Positions 25,828 through 34,825 of a DNA stretch of 64,000 nucleotides are shown one piece after another; positions within the stretch are counted from its first letter, which is position 1, and every line of letters starts with the position of its first letter. Under the pieces are notes generated by a model. That model had not been told where the DNA came from and ran no database searches. It was given only the letters and a program-made list of their open reading frames with translations. Position numbers and translations under genes: made by a program. The DNA comes from Rahnella ecdela (GTDB taxonomy: Bacteria; Pseudomonadota; Gammaproteobacteria; Enterobacterales; Enterobacteriaceae). Where the stretch lies: contig NZ_JAFMOY010000129.1 of NCBI RefSeq assembly GCF_019049625.1, positions 62,001 to 126,000 on the forward strand, written 5' to 3'.

Positions 25828-26574
25828 ATGATTGCACCCAGCCAGAAACCGCTGTTGATTTTACAGACCGGCCACGCACCTGAGCCTATCCGCCGCGCGC
25901 ATGATAACTTCCCGCAGATGTTTATCCGTCAGGGTGATATCGACGCGCAGCAGGTGGTCATTGTGGATTTGCAGGCGGGTGAACGCCCGCTGCCGCCGGA
26001 AAACTATTGCGGCGCGATCATTACCGGTTCGCGCAGCATGGTGACTGAACATCTGGCGTGGAGCGAAGAAGCGGCGGACTGGGTACGTCTGGGCATGTTG
26101 CAAGAATTACCGATGTTCGGTGCCTGTTACGGTCATCAGCTGATGGCGTACGCACTGGGCGGCGAAGTGGATTACCATCCGCAAGGCATTGAAGTCGGCA
26201 CGCACGAAGTGACGCTGACGCCTGCCGGGCATTTGGATCCGCTGGTATCGCAACTTCCGGCACAGTTCGCGGCAAATCTTATCCATCTGCAAACCGTTAT
26301 TACGCCGCCCGCCACGGCGACGGTGCTGGCGAAAACGCTGCACGACCCGCATCAGATTTTGCGCTACGGCCCGAATGCAGTCAGCACTCAGTTCCATCCG
26401 GAATTCAGTCTGGCGGTGATGAAAACGTATTTGTCTTGGCTGGCCTCGATTGCGGAAGATGACCGCGTGGACTTTGCTCATCAGGCTCAGCAACTTAGCG
26501 AAACCCCGCTCAGTCAGGGGCTGCTGCTCTCGTTCGTCGGCGCACTCGGCAAGCGTCAGGCACTGGCGGGATAA
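25828..26574 (+). CDS. Class I glutamine amidotransferase-like protein (YfeJ type)
   Basis: A 248-residue stand-alone GATase1 domain. The nucleophile is C100 in MFGACYGHQLMAYALGG, with H190 and E192 in STQFHPEFS completing the triad. Such proteins pair with a synthase or act on gamma-glutamyl bonds; the partner and substrate are unknown here. It resembles E. coli YfeJ, encoded elsewhere in that genome. A GGGAG site precedes the ATG. It lies between ygjR and the alx riboswitch, a slot with no such gene in E. coli. Confidence 0.8.
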   Translation: MIAPSQKPLLILQTGHAPEPIRRAHDNFPQMFIRQGDIDAQQVVIVDLQAGERPLPPENYCGAIITGSRSMVTEHLAWSEEAADWVRLGMLQELPMFGACYGHQLMAYALGGEVDYHPQGIEVGTHEVTLTPAGHLDPLVSQLPAQFAANLIHLQTVITPPATATVLAKTLHDPHQILRYGPNAVSTQFHPEFSLAVMKTYLSWLASIAEDDRVDFAHQAQQLSETPLSQGLLLSFVGALGKRQALAG

Positions 26575-26633
26575 TGACCCATAATGTTTCTGAATGTTTG
26601 ACATTCGACACATTTTGCATTAATTTCCGAGAT

Positions 26634-26833
26634 GCAAAGGGGAGTAACTTCTTCGTCGGATAATCGTCATTACGGTGTCTGGACTCGCGCTTAGCGCCGT
26701 CTCAGCCACCCGGTTACCGGGGCAAAGATATGATTTCATATGAATACATATCTTTGTAAGTGAGACCTTGCCGGAAGGCGAGGTTTGCTCACAGCTCAAA
26801 AAATGAGCGGCTAACGTCTTCCGACGCTGGCCG
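26634..26833 (+). promoter_or_regulatory. yybP-ykoY (Mn2+) riboswitch in the alx leader
   Basis: The leader holds the conserved opening AAAGGGGAGTAAC (26636-26648) and the 3' segment GAGACCTTGCCGG...GGCGAGGTTTGCTC (26762-26790) of the yybP-ykoY aptamer. A long hairpin, CAAAGATATG (26723-26732) with CATATCTTTG (26747-26756), fills the variable arm. In E. coli the alx leader (PRE element) responds to Mn2+ and alkaline pH. Here it runs into a terminator with TGAGC (26804-26808) able to pair with GCTCA copies just upstream, a possible antiterminator switch. Exact boundaries are approximate. Confidence 0.85.
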
Positions 26834-26842
26834 TTTTTTTTT
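26808..26842 (+). terminator. Intrinsic terminator of the alx riboswitch
   Basis: CGGCTAACGTC (26808-26818) pairs with GACGCTGGCCG (26823-26833), with one mismatch and one G-T pair, around TTCC, followed by nine T. It ends 23 bases before the alx ATG, so readthrough would decide alx expression. Confidence 0.85.
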
Positions 26843-26865
26843 GATGTTTTTTCGAGGATACCGCA

Positions 26866-27837
26866 ATGATGAACTCCGTTGGCAACCCGATTTTATGGGG
26901 CTCTTTTGCCGTGGTAGTGATAATTATGCTCGCTTTCGACCTGCTGTTGCAGGGGCGTAAAGGCGCGCAAACCATGAGCATGAAAAGTGCTGCGATGTGG
27001 TCGCTGGTGTGGATTAGCCTGTCGTTGCTGTTTAACTTCGGTTTCTGGTGGTATCTGAACGGCGAGTTTGGCCGTGAAGTGGCCGATGCCAAGGCAACGA
27101 TGTTCCTGACCGGTTATCTGCTGGAAAAAGCGCTGGCGGTGGATAACGTCTTTGTCTGGCTGATCCTGTTCAGCTACTTCTCTATCCCGGCTAACCTGCA
27201 ACGCCGCGTGCTGGTCTACGGCGTGCTCGGTGCCATCGTCCTGCGTACCGGTATGATTTTCGCCGGCAGCTGGCTGGTGGGGCAATTCAGCTGGATCCTG
27301 TACGTGTTCGGCGCGTTCCTGCTGTTCACCGGTATCAAGATGGCGCTGGCGAAAGAAGACGACGGCGAAGTGGGCGAGAAACCGATGATCCGCTGGCTGC
27401 GCAGTAAAATGCGTATGACCGACGATTTGCAGGGCGAGAAATTCTTCGTGCGCCGTAACGGGATCCTGTTTGCTACCCCGTTGCTGCTGGTGCTGATTAT
27501 GGTGGAACTGAGCGACGTGATTTTCGCGGTGGACAGTATTCCGGCAATCTTCGCCGTGACCACCGACCCGTTCATCGTGCTGACGTCTAACCTGTTCGCG
27601 ATCCTCGGCCTGCGCGCAATGTACTTCCTGCTGGCAGGCGTGGCGGAACGTTTCTCGATGCTGAAATACGGTCTGGCAGTGATCCTGATTTTCATCGGTA
27701 TCAAAATGCTGCTGCTCGATGTGTTCCACATTCCGGTGGGGATTTCGCTGGGCGTGATCGCTTCTATCCTGATCATCACTCTGTTAATTAACACCTGGGT
27801 GAACCGCCGGGCTGACCTCGCAAAATCCCGAAAATAA
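26866..27837 (+). CDS. alx: TerC-family membrane protein Alx
   Basis: Inner-membrane protein of the TerC family, linked in E. coli to Mn2+ homeostasis (proposed Mn exporter) and induced at high pH. It is 323 residues (321 in E. coli), with about nine membrane segments and the family signature [19 protein letters not shown] plus an earlier DNVFVW segment with the metal-binding acidic residue. The start MMNSVGNP follows CGAGGATACC. Expression is probably gated by the riboswitch-terminator just upstream. Confidence 0.95.
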   Translation: MMNSVGNPILWGSFAVVVIIMLAFDLLLQGRKGAQTMSMKSAAMWSLVWISLSLLFNFGFWWYLNGEFGREVADAKATMFLTGYLLEKALAVDNVFVWLILFSYFSIPANLQRRVLVYGVLGAIVLRTGMIFAGSWLVGQFSWILYVFGAFLLFTGIKMALAKEDDGEVGEKPMIRWLRSKMRMTDDLQGEKFFVRRNGILFATPLLLVLIMVELSDVIFAVDSIPAIFAVTTDPFIVLTSNLFAILGLRAMYFLLAGVAERFSMLKYGLAVILIFIGIKMLLLDVFHIPVGISLGVIASILIITLLINTWVNRRADLAKSRK

Positions 27838-27868
27838 GCGGGCATCGCTCGCAGAACAATACTTTCAA

Positions 27869-27898
27869 ACGGACACTCATGAGTGTCCGTTATTTTTT
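27869..27898 (+). terminator. Intrinsic terminator after alx
   Basis: A perfect 22-base palindrome at 27869-27890 (arms ACGGACACT and AGTGTCCGT) is followed by TATTTTTTG. It lies 31 bases after the alx stop. Confidence 0.9.
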
Positions 27899-27972
27899 GA
27901 GCTAAATTCTGCTAGTCTCCTGCGTTACCACTCAGGACAAGAGTGGCAATTACACTTAAAAAAGGAAAAATA

Positions 27973-29184
27973 ATGCAAACACAATCCTCAGAGTCATTTC
28001 TGAAACGCTTCCTCAGTGGCAGTCTGGTGATGTAAATTCTGATCGGCCTCCTCGCGGGTATCGCCCTCGCCGCCCTGGCACCTGAAGCCGCTCAAACCGC
28101 GGGTCTGCTCGGCAGTTTGTTTGTGGGCGCGCTGAAAGCGGTTGCTCCGCTGCTGGTGTTAGTACTGGTTACTGCATCCATCGCCAATCATCCGAAGGGC
28201 CGTAAAACGTCGCTGGGCCCGATCCTGTTTCTGTATCTTTTCGGAACCTTTTCGGCAGCGCTGATTGCCGTCGTTGTCAGCTTTATCTTCCCTTCAACGC
28301 TGGTTCTGAAAATGGTTGACGTCGAAATCACGCCGCCGGGAGGTATCGCAGAAGTACTGAAAGGACTGATTATGAGCATCGTGTCCAATCCTTTCCGGGC
28401 GCTGATTGATGCCAACTACATCGGTATTCTGGCATGGGCGATTGGGCTGGGGCTGGCCCTGCGTCAGGCAGCAGATACCACCAAAATGCTGGTCACGGAT
28501 GTCTCTGTCGCCGTCACCAAAATTGTCCGTGTGGTTATCCGTTTCGCGCCGCTGGGTATTTTCGGTCTGGTGTCAGAAACGCTGGCGACCAGCGGTTTCA
28601 GCGCGCTTTACAATTATGCGCACCTGCTGGCCGTGCTGATTGGCTGTATGTTGCTGGTGGCACTGGTGTTCAACCCGCTGATCGTGTTTTTCAAAACCCG
28701 CCGAAATCCTTATCCGCTGGTCTTCGCCTGCCTGCGTGAAAGCGGTGTCACCGCCTTCTTCACCCGCAGTTCGGCAGCTAATATTCCGGTCAATATGAAT
28801 CTGTGCCGCAAACTGGGGCTGGATGAAGATACGTATTCCGTCTCGATTCCGCTGGGTGCCACCATCAATATGGCCGGAGCGGCGATCACCATCACAGTGC
28901 TGACTCTGGCGGCGGTCAATACGCTTGGGATTGAAGTGGATATCCTGACGGCACTGCTGCTGAGTGTGATGGCGGCAATTTGTGCCTGTGGCGCTTCCGG
29001 CGTGGCGGGCGGTTCGCTGCTGCTGATCCCGATGGCGTGCGGTCTGTTTGGTATTCCCAATGACATCGCCATGCAGGTGGTCGCGGTAGGCTTCATCATC
29101 GGTATTTTGCAGGATTCTGCCGAAACCGCGCTGAACTCATCCACTGACGTGTTGTTTACCGCCGCGGCCTGTCAGAAAGCCTGA
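27973..29184 (+). pseudogene. sstT: Na+/serine-threonine symporter sstT with an in-frame stop at codon 21
   Basis: The reading frame starts at the ATG at 27973 (AAAGGA upstream), encodes MQTQSSESFLKRFLSGSLVM, then meets TAA at 28033-28035, and continues open to 29184. E. coli SstT has glutamine there (GSLVKQILVGLV), so a single C-to-T change (CAA to TAA) explains it. The rest is intact: DAACS-family features [26 protein letters not shown] and a serine-rich hairpin, to [18 protein letters not shown]; the total frame is 403 codons. Restart at TTG 28117 would lose the first membrane helix. Either a recent null mutation or a base-call error. Confidence 0.88.
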
Positions 29185-29232
29185 TCCACTAAACACCGGG
29201 TGCAAACTGCCGCCCGGTGTTTACCCTCTCCG

Positions 29233-31635
29233 TTACTGCGTGGCTTTAAGACCGGCCAGCAATTGTTCCAGCGGATACACCACCGCGATCACCAGTTCAT
29301 CCTGCACCTTCGCCGCGTCGTCCAGTTTAGCCTGCGCCTGCTGGCGTTCCTGCGCTGTCAGGGTTTCGCCTTTTTGCAGTTTCTCCAGCCATGCCAGCCC
29401 TTGTGAAGACAAATCACCTACCTGCTCCGCCACCGGCTGCAACGGTTTCAGCACGTAATTTTGCGCCAGAAGTGGTTTCACCAAATCTGCACTGCGCTGC
29501 CAGCTTTCGAGCTGCTCGCGTACTGCTTTCGCCGCCTGCGCATTTTTCGGATCCTGCACCAGCGTGTTCATCTGCGCAGCAAACTCACGCACCGCGTTGC
29601 TTTCTGCCGGTAGCGCATCTGCCAGACGGTTCAACGGCTCGGACTGCGTGTAATGTCCGGCCTGGAATTTGATGTGCTGGCGGGTGTAATACTGCGCCGG
29701 TTCGAGTGTCGTCGAGAAGTTGAGCAACGACGTAATATCGGTGCTGTTGGCCAGTCGCGTCATCAGCCGCACCGTTTCCACATGCTGTTGCAGCCCGACC
29801 GATACCACCGACCAGGCATCGACTTTCGCCAGCCGCTGATACATATTGCCGGAATCTTTGACGTCCTGCGCCGACCACAGACGTTCGGCGACCACGAAGC
29901 CGCGTGGCCACAGTTTCAGATCCAGAATCTGCGACGTAATATTTTCCTGCCACAGCGCCGCTTCGCCACCGAGAATATTTTTCATGCCTTCTGCATCCGG
30001 CACCACCGGTGGCTGACCGTCCGGCACCGCACTCAGCTTGCTGCCGGTGACCGGATAGCGCGCATTGCCGATAATGAAATAGCCGTCAGTTTTACCGTCT
30101 TTCAGGCTCAGCACCGGGCGTGTATCACCCATCCAGGTATCGACGGCAAAACTCACGCGCCCGTCGTTGTGCCAGACAATGTCGCGCACCGCCCGGCGCG
30201 TTTTGCCGGTGAAATCAATAAATCCGCGCCAGCCGTCTTTGCCCTCAATCAACGTAAAGCTGCCGTCCACCGGTTTGCCTTTCAGGCGCGGCATGTTGAA
30301 TGACCAGCTCTGTGCTTTCTCCCCTTCGCCCACATTCTGATCCACGCCCAGAGGCTGCGGCAGAACTTCGTTGCGGTAGTGATAGGCCGCGCTGTGCGGC
30401 TGATCGAGATAAAAACCGGTAGAAAGAATGCCCTGATAGCCCTTCTGCGCGCTGGCGCCCAGAGAATCCGGCCCTTGCCACGACTGGATCACAATGTCAT
30501 GCGGCAGATCCGGATGGAAGATTTCGTCCCAGCCGACCATTTTGCGCTGGTGCTGATGAAGGATGGTTTGCAAACGGGTGTTGAAATAAGCCTGCAACGC
30601 GTGAGTATCGGCGACGCCCTTCTCTTTCATAAACGCCCGGATCGGCTTCGAGGTTTTCCACTGTGTCGCATCGACTTCATCACCGCCGATATGAAGATAC
30701 GGATCGTGGAAAATCTGCGTCAGCTCGCCGACGATGGCATCGGCAAAGGCATACACTTTTTCATTGGTCGGATCGAGCGTCGGCTCGTGTACGCCCCAGG
30801 ATCGTTCCATTTTGTACGGCCCCGGCGCGCTGAGCAGTTCGGGATATGCGACCGCTATTGCCGACGCATGGCCCGGCATATCAATTTCCGGCACCACGCG
30901 GATCCCGCGTTCCGTGGCATAAGCCACCACGTCTTTCATCTGCGCGACGGTATAAAACTGCCCGTCGCTGGCCAGTTCCTGCAATTTTGGATACTTGTGC
31001 GATTCGAATCGCCAGCCCTGATCGTCGCTGAGATGCCAGTGAAGCACGTTGAGTTTTGCCGCCGCCATACCGTCGAGCTGGCGTTTGATATCACTCACCG
31101 GCAGGAAATGACGGGCGGAATCGAGCAGCACGCCGCGCCAGGCAAAACGCGGCTGGTCATGAATACTGACCAGTGGAATAAAGGTATTTTCACCATCGTT
31201 TTGCACCAACTGCAACAGCGTTTCCATGCCACGCATTGCGCCGAAACGGGTATTAGCGGTCAGTGTTACGCTGTTCGCCGTGACCTCCAGCTGATAACTT
31301 TCGTCGCTGTCCGGCATCGGCTGCGCATCGACTTTCTTCTGAATATTGAGGGTAATGGTCGCCTGTCCGCTGACTGTTTCGGTGTTTTGCGGCAGCAAAT
31401 ACCAGCCGGTTTGCTGCGCCAGACGTTCGCGCCAGTGGTTAACTTCAGGTATCAGCGCATCACCTTTAACCTGAATCTGCAACGCATCATTGAGAACTAA
31501 TTTACCGGCAGGCGACGTCACATCCACCTGTTGCGGCCACGGCATGAGCGGTAAATTAGCGGCCGGAGCAGCATAAGCGGAAACACAAAGCAGCAGGGAT
31601 GAAGCCAGAAGGGTACGGCACAAAGGTAATGACAT
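29233..31635 (-). CDS. Secreted GH20 beta-N-acetylhexosaminidase
   Basis: An 800-residue family 20 glycoside hydrolase releasing terminal beta-linked GlcNAc/GalNAc, for example from chitobiose. The signal peptide ends at about AYA (residue 22), pointing to periplasm or export. The order is an N-terminal GH20b alpha/beta domain (about 25-165), then a TIM barrel with HLSDDQGWRF and the catalytic pair D319-E320 in HIGGDEVD. The barrel is interrupted by about 100 residues (roughly 440-545) before GGEAALWQENI, and a helical tail follows. It is not the cytosolic NagZ. The gene is monocistronic between sstT and mgtA; no chitobiose uptake genes are adjacent. Confidence 0.9.
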   Translation of the reverse strand: MSLPLCRTLLASSLLLCVSAYAAPAANLPLMPWPQQVDVTSPAGKLVLNDALQIQVKGDALIPEVNHWRERLAQQTGWYLLPQNTETVSGQATITLNIQKKVDAQPMPDSDESYQLEVTANSVTLTANTRFGAMRGMETLLQLVQNDGENTFIPLVSIHDQPRFAWRGVLLDSARHFLPVSDIKRQLDGMAAAKLNVLHWHLSDDQGWRFESHKYPKLQELASDGQFYTVAQMKDVVAYATERGIRVVPEIDMPGHASAIAVAYPELLSAPGPYKMERSWGVHEPTLDPTNEKVYAFADAIVGELTQIFHDPYLHIGGDEVDATQWKTSKPIRAFMKEKGVADTHALQAYFNTRLQTILHQHQRKMVGWDEIFHPDLPHDIVIQSWQGPDSLGASAQKGYQGILSTGFYLDQPHSAAYHYRNEVLPQPLGVDQNVGEGEKAQSWSFNMPRLKGKPVDGSFTLIEGKDGWRGFIDFTGKTRRAVRDIVWHNDGRVSFAVDTWMGDTRPVLSLKDGKTDGYFIIGNARYPVTGSKLSAVPDGQPPVVPDAEGMKNILGGEAALWQENITSQILDLKLWPRGFVVAERLWSAQDVKDSGNMYQRLAKVDAWSVVSVGLQQHVETVRLMTRLANSTDITSLLNFSTTLEPAQYYTRQHIKFQAGHYTQSEPLNRLADALPAESNAVREFAAQMNTLVQDPKNAQAAKAVREQLESWQRSADLVKPLLAQNYVLKPLQPVAEQVGDLSSQGLAWLEKLQKGETLTAQERQQAQAKLDDAAKVQDELVIAVVYPLEQLLAGLKATQ

Positions 31636-31711
31636 CGGTGAAATTCCTCAGAGTAAAAAAGCGCGCCATCTTAGCCCGCTGAATCTAAAGGAATAACTAT
31701 AGCTGCTGGAT

Positions 31712-31750
31712 AATAAAAAGGCGGTGACTGACTTAACAATCACCGCCTTT
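31712..31750 (-). terminator. Intrinsic terminator after mgtA
   Basis: AAAGGCGGTGA (31717-31727) pairs with TCACCGCCTTT (31740-31750); read leftward it ends in a T-run. It lies 19 bases past the mgtA stop. Confidence 0.88.
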
Positions 31751-31768
31751 ATGATGAATACGCCCCGA

Positions 31769-34468
31769 TTACTGCCAGCCGTAACGACGCACGAACCAGC
31801 CTTTCACACACTGAGTCAGCACCATATAGCCCGCCAGAATCGCAATCAGCCACGGGAAATAGCTCAGCGGCAGCGGCTGCAATTGCAGGAATCCGGCAAC
31901 CGGCGAGTAAATCAGGGCGATACCGGTGACCACCACCATCAGCGTCATGATGCACAGCGGCCAGGACGCACGGCTCTGAATGAACGGCACTTTGCGAGTG
32001 CGGATCATATGCACAATCAGCGTCTGCGACAGCAGCCCTTCAATGAACCAGCCGGACTGGAACAACGTCTGCGCTTCAACAGTATTGGCTTTAAACACCC
32101 ACCACATCAGGCTGAAAGTCAGAATGTCGAATACGGAGCTGATCGGCCCGAAGAACACCATAAAGCGGCCTATATCCCCGGCGTTCCAGCGCTGTGGTTT
32201 TGCCAGCTGTTCTTCATCGACGTTATCAAACGGGATCGCCACCTGAGACACATCGTAAATCAGGTTCTGGATCAGCAGATGCAGTGGCAACATCGGCAGG
32301 AACGGCAGGAAGGCGCTGGCGACCAGCACGCTGAACACGTTCCCGAAGTTAGAGCTGGCGGTCATTTTGATGTATTTCAGCATGTTGGCGAAGGTTCTGC
32401 GCCCTTCTGTCACGCCCTGCTCCAGCACCATCAGGCTTTTTTCCAGCAGAATAATGTCGGCCGCTTCCTTGGCGATATCCACCGCAGAATCCACAGAAAT
32501 GCCGATATCCGCCGCACGCAGCGCCGGTGCATCATTAATGCCGTCGCCCATAAAGCCGACCACATGCCCTTCGCCGCGCAGCACACGTACGATGCGTTCT
32601 TTGTGCATCGGCGTCAGTTTGGCAAATACCGTGGTTTCCCTGGCGACGTGCAGCAGCTGTATATCGTTCAGAATGTCGATATCGCTGCCGATCAGCACCG
32701 TTTCTGCACGTAATCCGACATCTTTGCAGACTTTACGCGCAACCAGCGGATTGTCGCCGGTGAGGATTTTCACGGTCACGCCTTTGCGCTGCAACGCTTC
32801 CAGCGCCGGTGCGGTGCTCTCTTTTGGCGGATCGAGGAACGCGATATATCCGGCAAGGATCAGGCTGGATTCATCGGTCACGCCATAACCCTGCGTGCGG
32901 GATGGCATCACTTTATGGGCCACAGCCACCACACGCAGCCCCTGCTGATTCAGGTCATCAGTGATACGGCGGATGCGCCCGAGCAGCACATCGGTCAGCG
33001 GCATAATCTCACCGTTGAGCTGCACCAGCGTACAAATCGACAGCATTTCTTCCAGCGCGCCTTTGCAAATCAGGCGGTGATTCTGGTCATTTTCTGCCAC
33101 GACCACGGACATGCGGCGGCGGTCGAAATCAAACGGAATTTCATCCACTTTCAGCGAGTTATGTGCAGGACCGGCATCACCGGCTTCCAGCACGGCCACA
33201 TCCAGCAGGTTTTTCAGGCCGGTCTGATAATGGCTGTTCAGCCACGCCAGATGCAGGACATCGTCGCTGGTCACGCCGAGCACATCGGTGTGGCGCTCAA
33301 GCACGATTTTATCCTGCGTCAGCGTACCGGTTTTATCGGTGCAGAGAATATCCATCGCGCCGAAGTTTTGAATAGCGTCCAGACGTTTGACGATCACTTT
33401 CTGGCGGGAGAGTTTCACCGCACCTTTCGCCAGCGTGGATGTCACAATCATCGGCAGCATTTCAGGCGTCAGCCCCACCGCCACGGAGAGCGCAAACAGC
33501 GCCGCTTCCCACCAGTCGCCTTTGGTGTAGCCGTTGATTACCAGTACTACCGGCGTCATCACCATCATAAAGCGGATCAGCAGCCAGCTGACTTTGCTGA
33601 TCCCGGCCTGGAACGCATTCGGTTGAGTATCTTCCTGCACCACACGTTCAGCCAGCTGACCGAACCAGGTTTTGCTGCCGGTGGCGATCACCATCGCAAT
33701 CGCGGTGCCGCTGACGACATTGGTGCCCATAAAGCACAGGGTGTTCAGTTCGAGCGGATCCGCCGCAACCGGTTTTTTCTCGCAGGCATGTTTTTCTACC
33801 GGCAGGGATTCGCCGGTCAGCGCTGCCTGGCTGATAAACAGATCCTTGGCGGAGAGAATGCGCAAATCCGCCGGGATCATATCCCCCGCAGAAAGCTTAA
33901 TCAGGTCACCCGGCACCAGCTGGCTGATCGCGATCTCCACCGTTTCGCTGCGCCCGCTTTGCGCTTCACTGCGCAGCACCGTCGCGGTGTTGCTGACCAT
34001 TGCTTTCAGCGCATCGGCGGCTTTGTTGGAGCGGGCTTCCTGAATGAAATGCATGAAGGTGGAAATAAACACCATCGCGCCAATCACCAGCGCCGCCGTG
34101 AGATCGTCGGTCGCGTAAGACACCAGACCCAAAACGGTCAGCAGCAGATTGAACGGATTACGGTAGCAGTGCCACAGGTGCAGCCACCACGGCGCAGGCT
34201 GCTGGTCGCCGGTCTGATTGAGGCCGGAAACCTCGCGAATAACGTCGGCTTCCTGCGTCGTCAACCCTTCAGGATGGCTGGCAAATTGCAGGTAAAGCTG
34301 ATCTTCTGTCGCACGGGCACACGCCTGACAATGCGCAGCCATCGCCGCAGGAATCGCCTGAGCAGCGCGGCCTGGCACATTTTCGAGCATCGGATCGCGA
34401 CGAACTAAACGGCGCGGTAAGTTACGGCTGAGCGCAATGAGCAGCCGGGAAGTGAAATTTTTGAACAT
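31769..34468 (-). CDS. mgtA: Mg2+-importing P-type ATPase MgtA
   Basis: P3B-type ATPase importing Mg2+ under magnesium limitation. From the ATG at 34468 it is 899 residues (898 in E. coli), starting MFKNFTSRLL like E. coli MFKEIFTRLI; AAGGTG lies eight bases upstream. The actuator motif TGES is at 218-221, the phosphorylated D378 in DKTGT, then TGDNP and GDGINDAPAL, and the C-terminus RRYGWQ is identical to E. coli. Expression is probably controlled by PhoP at the promoter and by the mgtL/Mg2+ leader described separately. A longer frame to 34516 enters the leader RNA and is rejected. Confidence 0.96.
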   Translation of the reverse strand: MFKNFTSRLLIALSRNLPRRLVRRDPMLENVPGRAAQAIPAAMAAHCQACARATEDQLYLQFASHPEGLTTQEADVIREVSGLNQTGDQQPAPWWLHLWHCYRNPFNLLLTVLGLVSYATDDLTAALVIGAMVFISTFMHFIQEARSNKAADALKAMVSNTATVLRSEAQSGRSETVEIAISQLVPGDLIKLSAGDMIPADLRILSAKDLFISQAALTGESLPVEKHACEKKPVAADPLELNTLCFMGTNVVSGTAIAMVIATGSKTWFGQLAERVVQEDTQPNAFQAGISKVSWLLIRFMMVMTPVVLVINGYTKGDWWEAALFALSVAVGLTPEMLPMIVTSTLAKGAVKLSRQKVIVKRLDAIQNFGAMDILCTDKTGTLTQDKIVLERHTDVLGVTSDDVLHLAWLNSHYQTGLKNLLDVAVLEAGDAGPAHNSLKVDEIPFDFDRRRMSVVVAENDQNHRLICKGALEEMLSICTLVQLNGEIMPLTDVLLGRIRRITDDLNQQGLRVVAVAHKVMPSRTQGYGVTDESSLILAGYIAFLDPPKESTAPALEALQRKGVTVKILTGDNPLVARKVCKDVGLRAETVLIGSDIDILNDIQLLHVARETTVFAKLTPMHKERIVRVLRGEGHVVGFMGDGINDAPALRAADIGISVDSAVDIAKEAADIILLEKSLMVLEQGVTEGRRTFANMLKYIKMTASSNFGNVFSVLVASAFLPFLPMLPLHLLIQNLIYDVSQVAIPFDNVDEEQLAKPQRWNAGDIGRFMVFFGPISSVFDILTFSLMWWVFKANTVEAQTLFQSGWFIEGLLSQTLIVHMIRTRKVPFIQSRASWPLCIMTLMVVVTGIALIYSPVAGFLQLQPLPLSYFPWLIAILAGYMVLTQCVKGWFVRRYGWQ

Positions 34469-34756
34469 CATTCGCACCTTATTGCGCCCACGGCAAAACG
34501 GCCGCAGACATGGCAAAAGGGTTGTAACAAAACAGGGGCGAACGAAGAGACGCGCACCACCGCTTACCTGATAACTTTTAACGTCACGGTAAGCAGCAGC
34601 AAAAAGCGGGTGCTTACCGGATCACAACGGACCTACAGAGTTGGGGTCGGGTTCCATGGGTTTTCACCTCCGGTAAGGAACGGTCTGGAAATTCATACGC
34701 ATCGGGTATAAAAATCCGTTAGGGTAAAGCTGTAAACTACGCCTCAGGCGTATTTT
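34469..34756 (-). promoter_or_regulatory. mgtA 5' leader (Mg2+-sensing / mgtL leader RNA)
   Basis: About 288 bases lie between the predicted start site (near 34756) and the mgtA ATG; the E. coli leader is 264 bases. It encodes the mgtL leader peptide and in E. coli/Salmonella folds into alternative hairpins whose choice depends on Mg2+ and on mgtL translation, with Rho-dependent termination. The end position of the leader is inferred from a TATAAT box. Confidence 0.75.
34622..34657 (-). CDS. mgtL: MgtL-type leader peptide, 11 residues
   Basis: A mini-gene with a strong GGAGGTG ribosome site (34665-34671 as CACCTCC) encoding MEPDPNSVGPL. The opening MEPDP is identical to Salmonella MgtL (17 residues, MEPDPTPLPRR...), and prolines fall at positions 3, 5 and 10. 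In Salmonella, slow translation or ribosome destabilisation over the proline- and acid-rich start when Mg2+ or proline is low favours readthrough into mgtA. The peptide is shorter here and lacks the basic tail. Confidence 0.85.
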   Translation of the reverse strand: MEPDPNSVGPL

Positions 34757-34762
34757 TCGCGA

Positions 34763-34806
34763 ATTATAGACCTGTTTACTGCAACCGAACTTAAACCTGA
34801 TCAAAC
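34763..34806 (-). promoter_or_regulatory. mgtA promoter with PhoP-box-like repeat
   Basis: Read leftward: GTTTG then GTTTA ten bases apart (34791-34806), then a perfect TATAAT at 34768-34763 about 22 bases on. PhoP boxes are direct GTTTA repeats spaced 11 bases and placed near -35 in mgtA promoters, so the spacing is one base short. The divergent treR start is only 20 bases to the right, so treR may be affected. Confidence 0.55.
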
Positions 34807-34825
34807 TTAATCATACAAAATAACT

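Noticed and set aside
32915-34408. 497-codon + strand frame opposite mgtA
   Set aside because: His/Arg/Gln-rich mirror of a conserved P-type ATPase; not a gene.
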